Notes: a model not told the origin generated them from the sequence alone. DNA of 7,214 bases from Verrucomicrobiales bacterium (GCA_028293305.1 JAQGPD010000340.1:1-7214), one strand, 5' to 3'. Positions 1-5,459 are shown, numbered from the stretch's first letter. Made by a program: numbers and translations.

Positions 1-412
1 TGGTGGATCCATGGATGGGAAAAACGTCGCCATGGGTGGTGTGCCCTTCCCCCTGGCCATAACCATGATCCAAAACCTGGACCTCGATGGCCCGCAGGAA
101 TGGCTGCCCGGGCGCGGACAATGGCCCCGCCCAGATGAAGACGCCCGCATTGCCGCCCACCTGGAGATGGCGCCACTCCAGCTCGAGAATGAAGTTTTCG
201 TATTGGCGCTCGGTGCGCAGCGCGCCGGTGGGCACGCCATCGCAATGCAGCATGCCATCCTTCACGGTCCAGGTCTCCGGGGCGCAGTTCACATTCACCC
301 ATCCTGACAAATCCTTGCCGTTGAAAAGCGGCTGGAATTTCCCGGCGTCCTGAGCCTCGGCGGATAAAAGGAATGCGGGCAGAAGGAACAGGGAGTGGAG
401 AAATTGCTTCAT
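1..412 (-). CDS. DUF1080 / 3-keto-disaccharide hydrolase domain protein, C-terminus cut by window edge
   Basis: Minus-strand gene starting at 412 and running off the left edge, so only the first 137 residues are visible. Residues 1-20 form a signal peptide (MKQFLHSLFLLPAFLLSAEA), so the protein is exported. From residue 27 it matches the concanavalin-like DUF1080 fold, now described as a 3-keto-disaccharide hydrolase / 3-keto-glycoside lyase-hydratase domain: FNGKDLSGW at 30-38, W48-T-V-K-D-G-M-L at 48-55, YENFILELEWR at 71-81, GGNAGVFIW at 86-94, EVQVLDH at 110-116 and THGDVFPIHG at 126-135. Known members act on oxidised sugar or glycan substrates in the periplasm; the exact substrate cannot be read here. 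Families of such proteins are common in Verrucomicrobiota, Planctomycetota and Bacteroidota. The start is fixed by the signal peptide; no Shine-Dalgarno sequence precedes it. A palindromic element (481-527) separates it from sorB, so it is probably its own transcription unit. Confidence 0.9.
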   Translation of the reverse strand, partial: MKQFLHSLFLLPAFLLSAEAQDAGKFQPLFNGKDLSGWVNVNCAPETWTVKDGMLHCDGVPTGALRTERQYENFILELEWRHLQVGGNAGVFIWAGPLSAPGQPFLRAIEVQVLDHGYGQGEGHTTHGDVFPIHGST

Positions 413-440
413 ATGGGAAAAGGAATTGTATATATATGGC
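413..440 (-). promoter_or_regulatory. AT-rich segment upstream of the DUF1080 gene, possible -10 region
   Basis: Just upstream of the start at 412 the minus strand carries TATATATACAAT, the most AT-rich stretch in an otherwise GC-rich window. It could supply a -10 element (TACAAT), leaving a very short leader. I see no convincing -35 hexamer 16-18 nt upstream, so this is a weak call based on composition and position. Confidence 0.25.
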
Positions 441-480
441 CGCGGTTTATGTGAGGCTGAGTGGTGGAACCTATACGCGA

Positions 481-527
481 GGAGGGTCAACGTTCTGTTG
501 ACCTGGCGGACAGAATGTCCGCCCTCC
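481..527. repeat. REP-like three-way-junction palindrome between sorB and the DUF1080 gene
   Basis: Two perfect hairpins sit side by side: GGTCAAC at 485-491 with GTTGACC at 497-503 (loop GTTCT), and GGCGGAC at 505-511 with GTCCGCC at 517-523 (loop AGAAT). A closing stem GGAG (481-484) / CTCC (524-527) brackets both, and T504 is the only unpaired linker base. The two loops share four complementary bases (TTCT / AGAA). The element begins 7 bp beyond the sorB stop codon. There is no T-run after it on the minus strand, so it is not a classical intrinsic terminator. Such compact paired palindromes resemble REP/BIME elements, which are often multicopy and lie just after stop codons; copy number cannot be judged from this window. 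Confidence 0.75.
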
Positions 528-533
528 TTTGTG

Positions 534-926
534 TTATTCTTTTTTGCCGTAGGCGGTGCTCAGATATTTCACCAAGGGCGCGATGGATTCGTCCGGCAGG
601 GTGGCGCCGAATTTTTCCTTCATTTTTTTGACGGTGGCTTCCCAATACTTGGCAGGAAGCGGCGGCTGCATTTCGCAATATTCCGTGGAGTGGCAGGTGA
701 GGCAAAGAGCCTGGGCCATCGCCACCCCGTCGCCGGGGCGGTAGGTTCCGGTTTCGGGCGGGAGTTCGAATTTCCGCGGCGTTGATGGCCCGCCGGATTG
801 GATAGGGACGGCGGCTTGCGGGGCGGCAGCAGCGGGGGCACTAACGGGGTTTTCAGCGGGGGGTTGCGCCAGGGCAAAAGTGGCCAGCAGAACGAGCGGG
901 AGAGGGAGGAGGAGTGAAAATTTCAT
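534..926 (-). CDS. sorB: Sulfite dehydrogenase cytochrome subunit, SorB-like monoheme cytochrome c
   Basis: 130-residue exported c-type cytochrome. Residues 1-20 are a signal peptide (MKFSLLLPLPLVLLATFALA), followed by a Pro/Ala-rich linker (21-50) and one heme domain. C75-L-T-C78-H79 is the covalent heme-c motif with H79 as axial ligand; M102 in the VKKMKEKFG segment is the likely second ligand, as in small His/Met cytochromes of this family. The C-terminal pattern (PDESIAPLVKYLSTAYG) is typical of SorB. It lies 25 bp after sorA on the same strand, which is the known arrangement of the SorAB sulfite:cytochrome c oxidoreductase. It should take electrons from the SorA molybdenum centre and pass them to another periplasmic cytochrome c. 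The frame is open upstream to 1172, inside sorA, but the signal peptide sets the start at 926. The linker makes it longer than a minimal SorB. Confidence 0.88.
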   Translation of the reverse strand: MKFSLLLPLPLVLLATFALAQPPAENPVSAPAAAAPQAAVPIQSGGPSTPRKFELPPETGTYRPGDGVAMAQALCLTCHSTEYCEMQPPLPAKYWEATVKKMKEKFGATLPDESIAPLVKYLSTAYGKKE

Positions 927-951
927 CGAAGTCGGGCGGGGGCTGGAGGTG

Positions 952-2160
952 TCAGGCGACGGTGACCTTGGTGGTTTCGACGACATTGCGCATATAGCCG
1001 GCGGGATTCCAAAGCGGTTCCATGGCCTGCGTTTCACCGATGCGGTTGAAGGCGCGGCAGCGGATTTCGACCGGGCCGGCGGTGGTGGGCGTCCAGTTGT
1101 ATTTCCACTCGCGGAACGAATAACGTCCGGCATCCGCGCCGAGGTCCGCCGATTGCCAGCGATGGCCGCCATCGAAGCTGACCTGCACTTCCGTCAGGCC
1201 ATTGCCGCTGTCGAAGGCGATGCCTCGCAGGGTTGCGGGCCGGCCGGCGGGCAGCGTGGCGCCGTCGGTGAGGCTGGTCAGGAAGGAGCGGATTTTGAAT
1301 TTTTGAATGGGCACCGTTTTTCCGGGCACGGTGCCGGGCTCCACGCAGCCCCCGGCGGTGTCGGGGATCCGGTAGCCGCTGGCCATCCAGAAGCCGGGGA
1401 AGGCATCATTAATAACGGTTAGTGAATTCAAATGCTTTACCCAATAGGTGCCATAGTGGCCGGGGACGACCAGGCGCAGGGGATACCCATTCAGCCAGGG
1501 CAATTCCTCGCCGTTCATTTCCCAGGCGATGATGATCTCGCCGTCCAGCGCGTGGTCGATCTCCAGGGCCTTGACGAAATCCGGAGTGGCCGGGGCCACG
1601 CCTTTGTCCAGTCCATCGCAGACCACCTGGCGCGCGCCCTCGGCGACGCCGGCTTTTGTCAGGACATCCTTCAGGCGCACGCCGCGCCATTTGGCATTTC
1701 CCATCGCGCCATTCGCCAGCTGCCCGCCGCTGACCCGGGGATTGAAAAATCCGCGGCTGTTTCCCGAGCATTGATTCACGGCGGTGACTTCGACGGACTC
1801 CATCTTTTTCAGCTCGTCCAAGGAGAGGCTGAGCGGTGTTTTGACGAGCCCTTTGACTTCGAGACGGAAGGCGGCGGGATCGATTTCCGTGGGAAGCGCG
1901 GCGAGATGGTAGCGCACGAAGAACGCGTCATTCGGCGTGATCAGGCCCTCATTGAAAACGGAGAATGGCGTCTCCAGCTGGGGCGGGCGGTGCGTTAGGA
2001 GGATAAGCGGCCGTTTGCCCGGGAAGGTGACCAGGCGGCGGTGACCATTCGCGAAGGGAAGTTCCACGGAGGCCTCGCCGGCCCGGGAATGAGTGGCCAC
2101 GGCGGCGGAGGCCATGGCGGATTTGAGGAGGAATCCGCGGCGTGAAAAAAGGGGCTTCAT
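952..2160 (-). CDS. sorA: Sulfite dehydrogenase molybdenum subunit, SorA-like (sulfite oxidase family)
   Basis: 402-residue periplasmic molybdoenzyme of the sulfite oxidase family. The N-terminus has a twin-arginine signal, S6-R-R-G-F-L-L12, followed by a hydrophobic stretch and Ala-rich cleavage region up to about residue 28, consistent with export of a folded, cofactor-loaded protein. The oxidoreductase molybdopterin domain spans about 60-255. C131 in AVNQCSGNSRG is the expected molybdenum-coordinating cysteine; PRVSGGQLANGAMGN (141-155) and NGYPLRLVVPGHYGTYW (224-240) are family signatures, and FFVRYH at 80-85 carries an active-site Arg. The dimerisation domain (Mo-co_dimer) covers about 285-402, with SFDGGHRW at 328-335. 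Expected reaction: sulfite + water to sulfate, with two electrons passed to the cytochrome encoded just downstream. No other Met lies before the RR motif, so the start is 2160 unless a non-AUG codon is used. Unusually, that start codon lies inside a terminator-like hairpin (2145-2187). Confidence 0.92.
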   Translation of the reverse strand: MKPLFSRRGFLLKSAMASAAVATHSRAGEASVELPFANGHRRLVTFPGKRPLILLTHRPPQLETPFSVFNEGLITPNDAFFVRYHLAALPTEIDPAAFRLEVKGLVKTPLSLSLDELKKMESVEVTAVNQCSGNSRGFFNPRVSGGQLANGAMGNAKWRGVRLKDVLTKAGVAEGARQVVCDGLDKGVAPATPDFVKALEIDHALDGEIIIAWEMNGEELPWLNGYPLRLVVPGHYGTYWVKHLNSLTVINDAFPGFWMASGYRIPDTAGGCVEPGTVPGKTVPIQKFKIRSFLTSLTDGATLPAGRPATLRGIAFDSGNGLTEVQVSFDGGHRWQSADLGADAGRYSFREWKYNWTPTTAGPVEIRCRAFNRIGETQAMEPLWNPAGYMRNVVETTKVTVA

Positions 2161-2187
2161 GTCATTGAAATACTGACATGAAGCCCC
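2145..2187 (-). terminator. Intrinsic terminator-like hairpin overlapping the sorA start codon
   Basis: GGGGCTTCATGTCA at 2151-2164 and TGACATGAAGCCCC at 2174-2187 form a perfect 14-bp inverted repeat with a 9-nt loop. Read on the minus strand, the stem is followed directly by six T (2150-2145). That is a full Rho-independent terminator signature, beginning 34 nt after the stop of the upstream YHS gene (2222). The sorA ATG (2160-2158) lies inside the 3' arm and the T-run encodes sorA codons 4-6. It may end the YHS transcript, act as an attenuator, or hide the sorA start in read-through mRNA. The structure itself is read directly; its function is inferred. Confidence 0.7.
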
Positions 2188-2221
2188 CGGGCTGTCGACG
2201 GATTTCAGGCCGCGGCCACGT

Positions 2222-2506
2222 TTACTTTTTGGTCAATTTTTTGAGGTAGGACGCCGGGTCCTTTTCGAATTTGGGTTTGCAGGCTTTGCAGCAGAGTTTG
2301 ATTTCCTGGCCTTCGTGGGTGAAGACGACCGGCTTGCCCATTTCGCCAAGTTTTTCGTCGGAGACGATGCAGGTTTCCAAAGGATAGGGTTTCACCTTGG
2401 GAGCCTCGGCGGGAGCTGGCGCGGGTTTTGGTTCGGCGGCCAGGGAGACCAGCGGGGCGCTGAGCAGGGCGGTGGACAGGACGGCGAGGGAGAGGATCGT
2501 TTTCAT
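2222..2506 (-). CDS. Small exported YHS/TRASH-like CCxxC protein, soluble paralog
   Basis: 94 residues. A signal peptide (about 1-24, ending SLAAE) is followed by a Pro/Ala/Lys-rich stretch (25-39) and one compact domain (39-91). The domain has C46 in YPLETCIVS, KLGEMG at 52-57, H64, and C72-C-K-A-C76, followed by F80...DP..Y87. The order 'Cys ... x-CCxxC-x3-F-x3-DPAxY' resembles YHS/TRASH domains, which bind metals such as copper through cysteines; metal identity is inferred only from its copper-oxidase neighbour. It is 26 of 53 residues identical, without gaps, to the lipoprotein encoded just upstream (2604-2858), so the pair is a tandem duplication. The frame extends upstream to 2590 but the signal peptide places the start at 2506. 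The leader before it is CA-rich and almost free of G. A terminator-like hairpin follows the stop codon. Confidence 0.82.
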   Translation of the reverse strand: MKTILSLAVLSTALLSAPLVSLAAEPKPAPAPAEAPKVKPYPLETCIVSDEKLGEMGKPVVFTHEGQEIKLCCKACKPKFEKDPASYLKKLTKK

Positions 2507-2560
2507 ATCGATTTGTTTTTGGCTAGTGTTTTGGGTTGTGATTGTGGTTGAAGGGTGGGG
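2507..2560 (-). promoter_or_regulatory. G-depleted, CA-rich leader of the soluble YHS gene
   Basis: On the minus strand the 50 nt at 2511-2560 contain a single G and are mostly A and C, ending in AAAAACAAATCGAT just before the ATG. No Shine-Dalgarno sequence is present. Such unstructured leaders can support initiation without Shine-Dalgarno pairing; a C-rich, G-poor tract can also serve as a Rho loading (rut) site. It parallels the leader of the neighbouring paralog at 2859-2910. Confidence 0.4.
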
Positions 2561-2603
2561 TCGGGGTGCCGGGTTTCGCGGCAGGTGCATTGTGGGGCCG
2601 GAT

Positions 2604-2858
2604 TCAGAGTCCCGCCATATACTTGGCGGGGTTGGCGGCGAATTTTTTCGTGCAGGGCTCGCAGCAGAATTTCACCTGTTGGCCATTGTGCACCTGGGTG
2701 ATGACCGGGCCCATGGAGCCCAGTTTGTTGCCGGTGACGATGCAGGTGTCCCGTGGATAGGGCTTCACGGCCGAGGCGGAACCGCCGCCGGTGGAGGCGC
2801 AGGAGGACAGGAAGAGGCTGCCAAGGGCGGCGAGGATGAGGGCGGATTTGGTTTTCAT
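2604..2858 (-). CDS. Small YHS/TRASH-like CCxxC lipoprotein
   Basis: 84 residues. The N-terminus is a lipoprotein signal: a hydrophobic stretch, then LSSC20, a lipobox with C20 as the acylated residue. A Gly/Ser linker (21-31) leads into the same 53-residue domain as the next gene: C39 in YPRDTCIVTG, KLGSMG at 45-50, H57, C65-C-E-P-C69, F73...NPAKY80. The conserved cysteines suggest metal binding. The product would be tethered to a membrane, while its paralog is soluble, so the two could serve as anchored and mobile carriers or scavengers of the same ion. It follows the copper oxidase-barrel gene with a 145-bp gap containing an AACCAAC-repeated leader. The frame is open upstream to 3026, overlapping the oxidase stop codon, but that extension is low-complexity leader sequence and the lipoprotein signal fixes the start at 2858. 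Confidence 0.82.
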   Translation of the reverse strand: MKTKSALILAALGSLFLSSCASTGGGSASAVKPYPRDTCIVTGNKLGSMGPVITQVHNGQQVKFCCEPCTKKFAANPAKYMAGL

Positions 2859-2910
2859 GGTGTTGGTTTTGTTGGTTGTTTGTTGGTTGGGCTGTTGTTT
2901 GGGGTGATTG
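2859..2910 (-). promoter_or_regulatory. G-depleted leader with three AACCAAC repeats before the lipoprotein gene
   Basis: On the minus strand these 52 nt contain one G. Three copies of AACCAAC occur at 2888-2882, 2877-2871 and 2868-2862 (minus-strand direction), separated by 4 and 2 nt. No Shine-Dalgarno motif is present before the ATG at 2858. The composition matches the leader of the paralog at 2507-2560. It could be an unstructured ribosome-entry leader, a protein-binding repeat, or a Rho-loading tract. Confidence 0.4.
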
Positions 2911-3003
2911 CTATGTGTGTGGTTTTTGCTTGGTCGGGAGAAGGATAAGGCAGTTGGCCGTTCAGTGTTAGGGAAACAATTGACGGGATGGGTTTCTCGG
3001 TGC

Positions 3004-5238
3004 TCAAAAGCGGAATATGATGCCACCGCCCATGCCGAAGTCGGAATGGTATTCAGCGGTTAGGGAGAACGCTTTGGTGAGGACATACTCCGCCCCGGCC
3101 GCCCATTCCCAGTCGGTGCCGGTGTCGTATTCCATTTTCCCGAAGGCGGAAAGGCGGGGGGTGAGTTGCAGGGATTTTGCCAGGCCCAGGCGGACGTCCC
3201 CCTGGCTATCGAGCGCGGCGTAGGAGTGGATCAGATAGGGAAGGCGGTATCGGAGGCCGGCGATGGCACGGTTTTCCGCATCGGAATCGTTGGTTAGCCG
3301 GGCGCCGGCGAAGGCGCGGAAATTCGGGGTGTAATAGCGCTCCACCACGGCGTCGATTTCATACTCCATATCGTCCACGTCCTGCCAGCCGGCTTCCCAG
3401 AGGACATTGTAATCGTTCCTTCCCTGCCGCATGGTTAGGAGGCCTTCGGTGAAGTGGGATTGGATGGAGGCCATCCCCCAGAGACCGACGGGATCCACGG
3501 CATGCTCGCCCAGGTTCACTCCGTGATCGCGGGCCATGCGGACGCCGGCTTTTTCCGGACCGAAGCTGGGAATGCCTCCATGGTGGGACGATCCGTGGCC
3601 CATGGCCATGCCGCCGTGTTCCGCAGCCGCGTCCATGTCAGGGGGCAATGGGACGTGGTTGGATGGAGTCGAATACTCCAGGCCGTCCTTCACGGAAACG
3701 ACCCGCGACATGCCGGCCATCATGTGATAGAGCAGGTGGCAATGGAACATCCAGTCGCCAACTTCATTGGCCTGGAATTCCAAGGTGCGGCGGCCCATGG
3801 GCGGGACGTCCACGGTGTGTTTCAGCGGCGAGCGGGTTCCATTGCCGTTCACGAGGCGGAAGTAAAAACCATGCAGATGGATGGGGTGATGCATCATGGT
3901 GTCGTTCACCAACTCCAGCCGGAGGAACTCGCCTTTCCGGACAGGAATAACACTTTCCTCGGTCATGGTCTTTCCATTGAAGGACCACACATAACGTTCC
4001 ATATCGCCTGTTAGCCGGAGCGGAATATCCCGCCATTTTGCCTTCGCCGGGAAGGGGTGGGCGCTGGTGGACCGGAGCAAGGGATAGGGCGCGGAGGGAC
4101 GCGGCGCGCGCACGGCGGCGGCCTCGTCGAGGGCGGCATCCAGCATATGATCCATGTGATAGAGATCGGGCGCCGGCGGATCCGTGGCGGCGTGAAGCGG
4201 GCCCGTGCCGATGTAGGCGGAGGCGTGGCCGGAGCCATCCTGGGCGGTGGCGCGGATTTCATATTGCCCGCCAGGCGGCAGGGTGATGATGGCATCATAG
4301 GTCTCGCCGATGGCCATGAGAAGGCGGTCCACCGCGACAGGTTTCACCGGTTTTCCATCCGCGGCGACGAGGGTGAGCGGGCCGGTGGAGGAGGTGATAT
4401 AACTGTAAGTGGATGCCGAGCCGTTGATCAGGCGCAGGCGTATTTTTTCACCGGCATTTCCTGTCAGGGTGGACGATGACCGGCCATTGATGAGGAAAGC
4501 ATCGTAGGCGATATCGGAAAGGTCCATCGGCCGCATGCGGGTGCGTTCCCGTTCAAAAAAAGCCCCGACGGCCCCGGCTTTCCATGCGCCCAGGAGGGAC
4601 TGGGTGGTGCCTTTTTTCAAGGAATACCACTCCGTGCCGCGCAGGAGGGAGCGCAGGACTTCGTTCGGGTTTTCGTTGGTCCAGTCGGAGATGATCAAGG
4701 TCTGCTCCCGGTCCGCGGCGGGGGTGGCACCGCCTTTGGGATGGATCACGATAGGGCCATAAATGCCCTGCTGCTCCTGAAGGTGAGTATGGGAATGATA
4801 CCAATAGGTGCCGGACTGGATGAGGGGAAATTCAAACGTATGGGTGGTGCCGGGTTCGATGGATGGAGTGGTGACTTCCGGCACGCCATCCTGGGCATTG
4901 GGAAGAAGAAGGCCGTGCCAATGGGTGGAGGTGGAGTGGTGCGGGAGTTTGTTATGCACGCGGATGCGGGCCCAGTCACCCTCGGTGAATTCCAACACCG
5001 GACCTGGAATGGTGCCATTGATAGTAAGTCCGGTGACTGGTTTTCCGGCGGGGGAAACGGTGCTTTCCGCAATCGTCAGGTCGTATTCAACGACCTTCGC
5101 GGAGGCTGGCTGCATGGACAGCAGAACCAGCGCGGCCATACCGGACCATGCGAAGGATCGGCCTGGCGATGGGGTGGCGGATTGAGGGTGGGAATCAACC
5201 GGCAGGAAGCGCCGGATAGCTGTAAGGAAACGTGGCAT
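3004..5238 (-). CDS. CopA-type multicopper oxidase fused to a CopB-like outer-membrane beta-barrel domain
   Basis: 744-residue exported protein. Residues 31-47 (hydrophobic, ending QPASA) are the signal core. The cupredoxin domains of a CopA-type multicopper oxidase cover about 48-516 with all four copper motifs intact: HWHG 106-109, HSH 148-150, HPIHLHG 451-457, and H499-C-H-L-L-Y-H505-M-M-A-G-M510 with C500 as type-1 ligand and M510 as axial Met. NDTMMHHPIHLHG and GDMERYVWSFNGK are CopA-specific. A YHMDHM patch (360-365) and a Met/His-rich linker (535-553) may bind extra copper. Residues about 580-744 resemble CopB: alternating beta-strands, NDYNVLWEAGW 608-618, RLPYLIHSYAALDSQGDVRLG 665-685, ending in IIFRF with a C-terminal Phe, the usual outer-membrane barrel signal. 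CopA and CopB are normally separate adjacent genes. Probable role: oxidation of Cu(I) while anchored in the outer membrane. The frame opens at 5388, but the 50 extra residues are repeat-derived and Arg/Pro-rich, so M at 5238 is preferred. No canonical Tat motif is visible. Confidence 0.88.
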   Translation of the reverse strand: MPRFLTAIRRFLPVDSHPQSATPSPGRSFAWSGMAALVLLSMQPASAKVVEYDLTIAESTVSPAGKPVTGLTINGTIPGPVLEFTEGDWARIRVHNKLPHHSTSTHWHGLLLPNAQDGVPEVTTPSIEPGTTHTFEFPLIQSGTYWYHSHTHLQEQQGIYGPIVIHPKGGATPAADREQTLIISDWTNENPNEVLRSLLRGTEWYSLKKGTTQSLLGAWKAGAVGAFFERERTRMRPMDLSDIAYDAFLINGRSSSTLTGNAGEKIRLRLINGSASTYSYITSSTGPLTLVAADGKPVKPVAVDRLLMAIGETYDAIITLPPGGQYEIRATAQDGSGHASAYIGTGPLHAATDPPAPDLYHMDHMLDAALDEAAAVRAPRPSAPYPLLRSTSAHPFPAKAKWRDIPLRLTGDMERYVWSFNGKTMTEESVIPVRKGEFLRLELVNDTMMHHPIHLHGFYFRLVNGNGTRSPLKHTVDVPPMGRRTLEFQANEVGDWMFHCHLLYHMMAGMSRVVSVKDGLEYSTPSNHVPLPPDMDAAAEHGGMAMGHGSSHHGGIPSFGPEKAGVRMARDHGVNLGEHAVDPVGLWGMASIQSHFTEGLLTMRQGRNDYNVLWEAGWQDVDDMEYEIDAVVERYYTPNFRAFAGARLTNDSDAENRAIAGLRYRLPYLIHSYAALDSQGDVRLGLAKSLQLTPRLSAFGKMEYDTGTDWEWAAGAEYVLTKAFSLTAEYHSDFGMGGGIIFRF

Positions 5239-5289
5239 TGAGGTAAAATTGGAAATGTTAACAAAGGAGTGGAATGTGGCGGCGGCGGG

Positions 5290-5332
5290 CCGGGCCGGAG
5301 GACGTCGGCCCGGAGGATGTCGGCCCCGGGGC
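5290..5332. repeat. Tandem 15-bp GC-rich repeat with hairpins, REP-like
   Basis: CGGAGGACGTCGGCC (5296-5310) is followed immediately by CGGAGGATGTCGGCC (5311-5325), differing at one base. Overlapping these are an 8-bp stem CCGGGCCG (5290-5297) / CGGCCCGG (5306-5313) with an 8-nt loop and the 10-bp palindrome GCCCCGGGGC (5323-5332). It lies in the 221-bp gap between the Cys-rich gene and the copper oxidase, upstream of the chosen oxidase start. It is probably a dispersed palindromic repeat rather than coding sequence; genome copy number would decide. Confidence 0.55.
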
Positions 5333-5340
5333 ACGGCGGA

Positions 5341-5386
5341 GCCATGAGGCGTGAAACATGGCGTGACGCATCCGAATTGCGGACGC
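5341..5386. repeat. Two adjacent short hairpins in the gap upstream of the copper oxidase
   Basis: GCCATG (5341-5346) pairs with CATGGC (5357-5362). Next to it, GCATCCG (5368-5374) and CGGACGC (5380-5386) form a 7-bp stem in minus-strand RNA with one G-U pair and loop CAAUU. Neither is followed by a T-run on the minus strand. Together with the repeat at 5290-5332 and the weak stem at 5391-5405 they make most of this gap structured. I see no clear promoter here, though the oxidase must be expressed from this gap or by read-through from the Cys-rich gene. Confidence 0.4.
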
Positions 5387-5405
5387 AAAACCCCGACGTT
5401 AGGGG
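5387..5405 (-). terminator. Weak candidate terminator after the Cys-rich gene
   Basis: On the minus strand CCCC (5405-5402) and GGGG (5394-5391) enclose a 7-nt loop and are followed by TTTT (5390-5387), about 55 nt past the stop of the Cys-rich gene. A four-pair stem with four T is below the usual strength of an intrinsic terminator, so this is tentative. Confidence 0.25.
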
Positions 5406-5459
5406 AAGTGAACCGATCCGGCTCACCAGGTTAGGGCACGATGGTCCCTGACAAGTCCA

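Noticed and set aside
481..530. Intrinsic terminator for sorB.
   Set aside because: The stems are strong, but no T-run follows on the minus strand; recorded as a REP-like repeat instead.
927..1172. An upstream extension of sorB to 1172, overlapping sorA.
   Set aside because: It is the out-of-frame shadow of the sorA 3' end; a good signal peptide begins at 926.
1432..1998. Long open plus-strand frame opposite sorA, and similar ones at 880-1422, 3454-4014, 4741-5241 and 6153-6587.
   Set aside because: All lie antisense to well-supported genes, have no recognisable motifs, and are expected from high GC codon bias.
2507..2590. An upstream extension of the soluble YHS gene to 2590.
   Set aside because: It is translated leader sequence without a signal peptide; the signal peptide starts at 2506.
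2861..2888. CRISPR-like or direct-repeat array from the three GTTGGTT copies.
   Set aside because: The 7-bp units with 2-4 nt spacing are far too short; this is a low-complexity leader.
2859..3026. An upstream extension of the lipoprotein gene overlapping the oxidase stop.
   Set aside because: The extra residues are low-complexity Asn/Thr/Gln/Pro from a CA-rich leader; the lipoprotein signal starts at 2858.
5239..5388. A 50-codon N-terminal extension of the copper oxidase, starting at 5388.
   Set aside because: The extension translates GC-rich tandem repeats and hairpins into Arg/Pro-rich sequence and would bury the signal peptide; the start at 5238 places it near the N-terminus.
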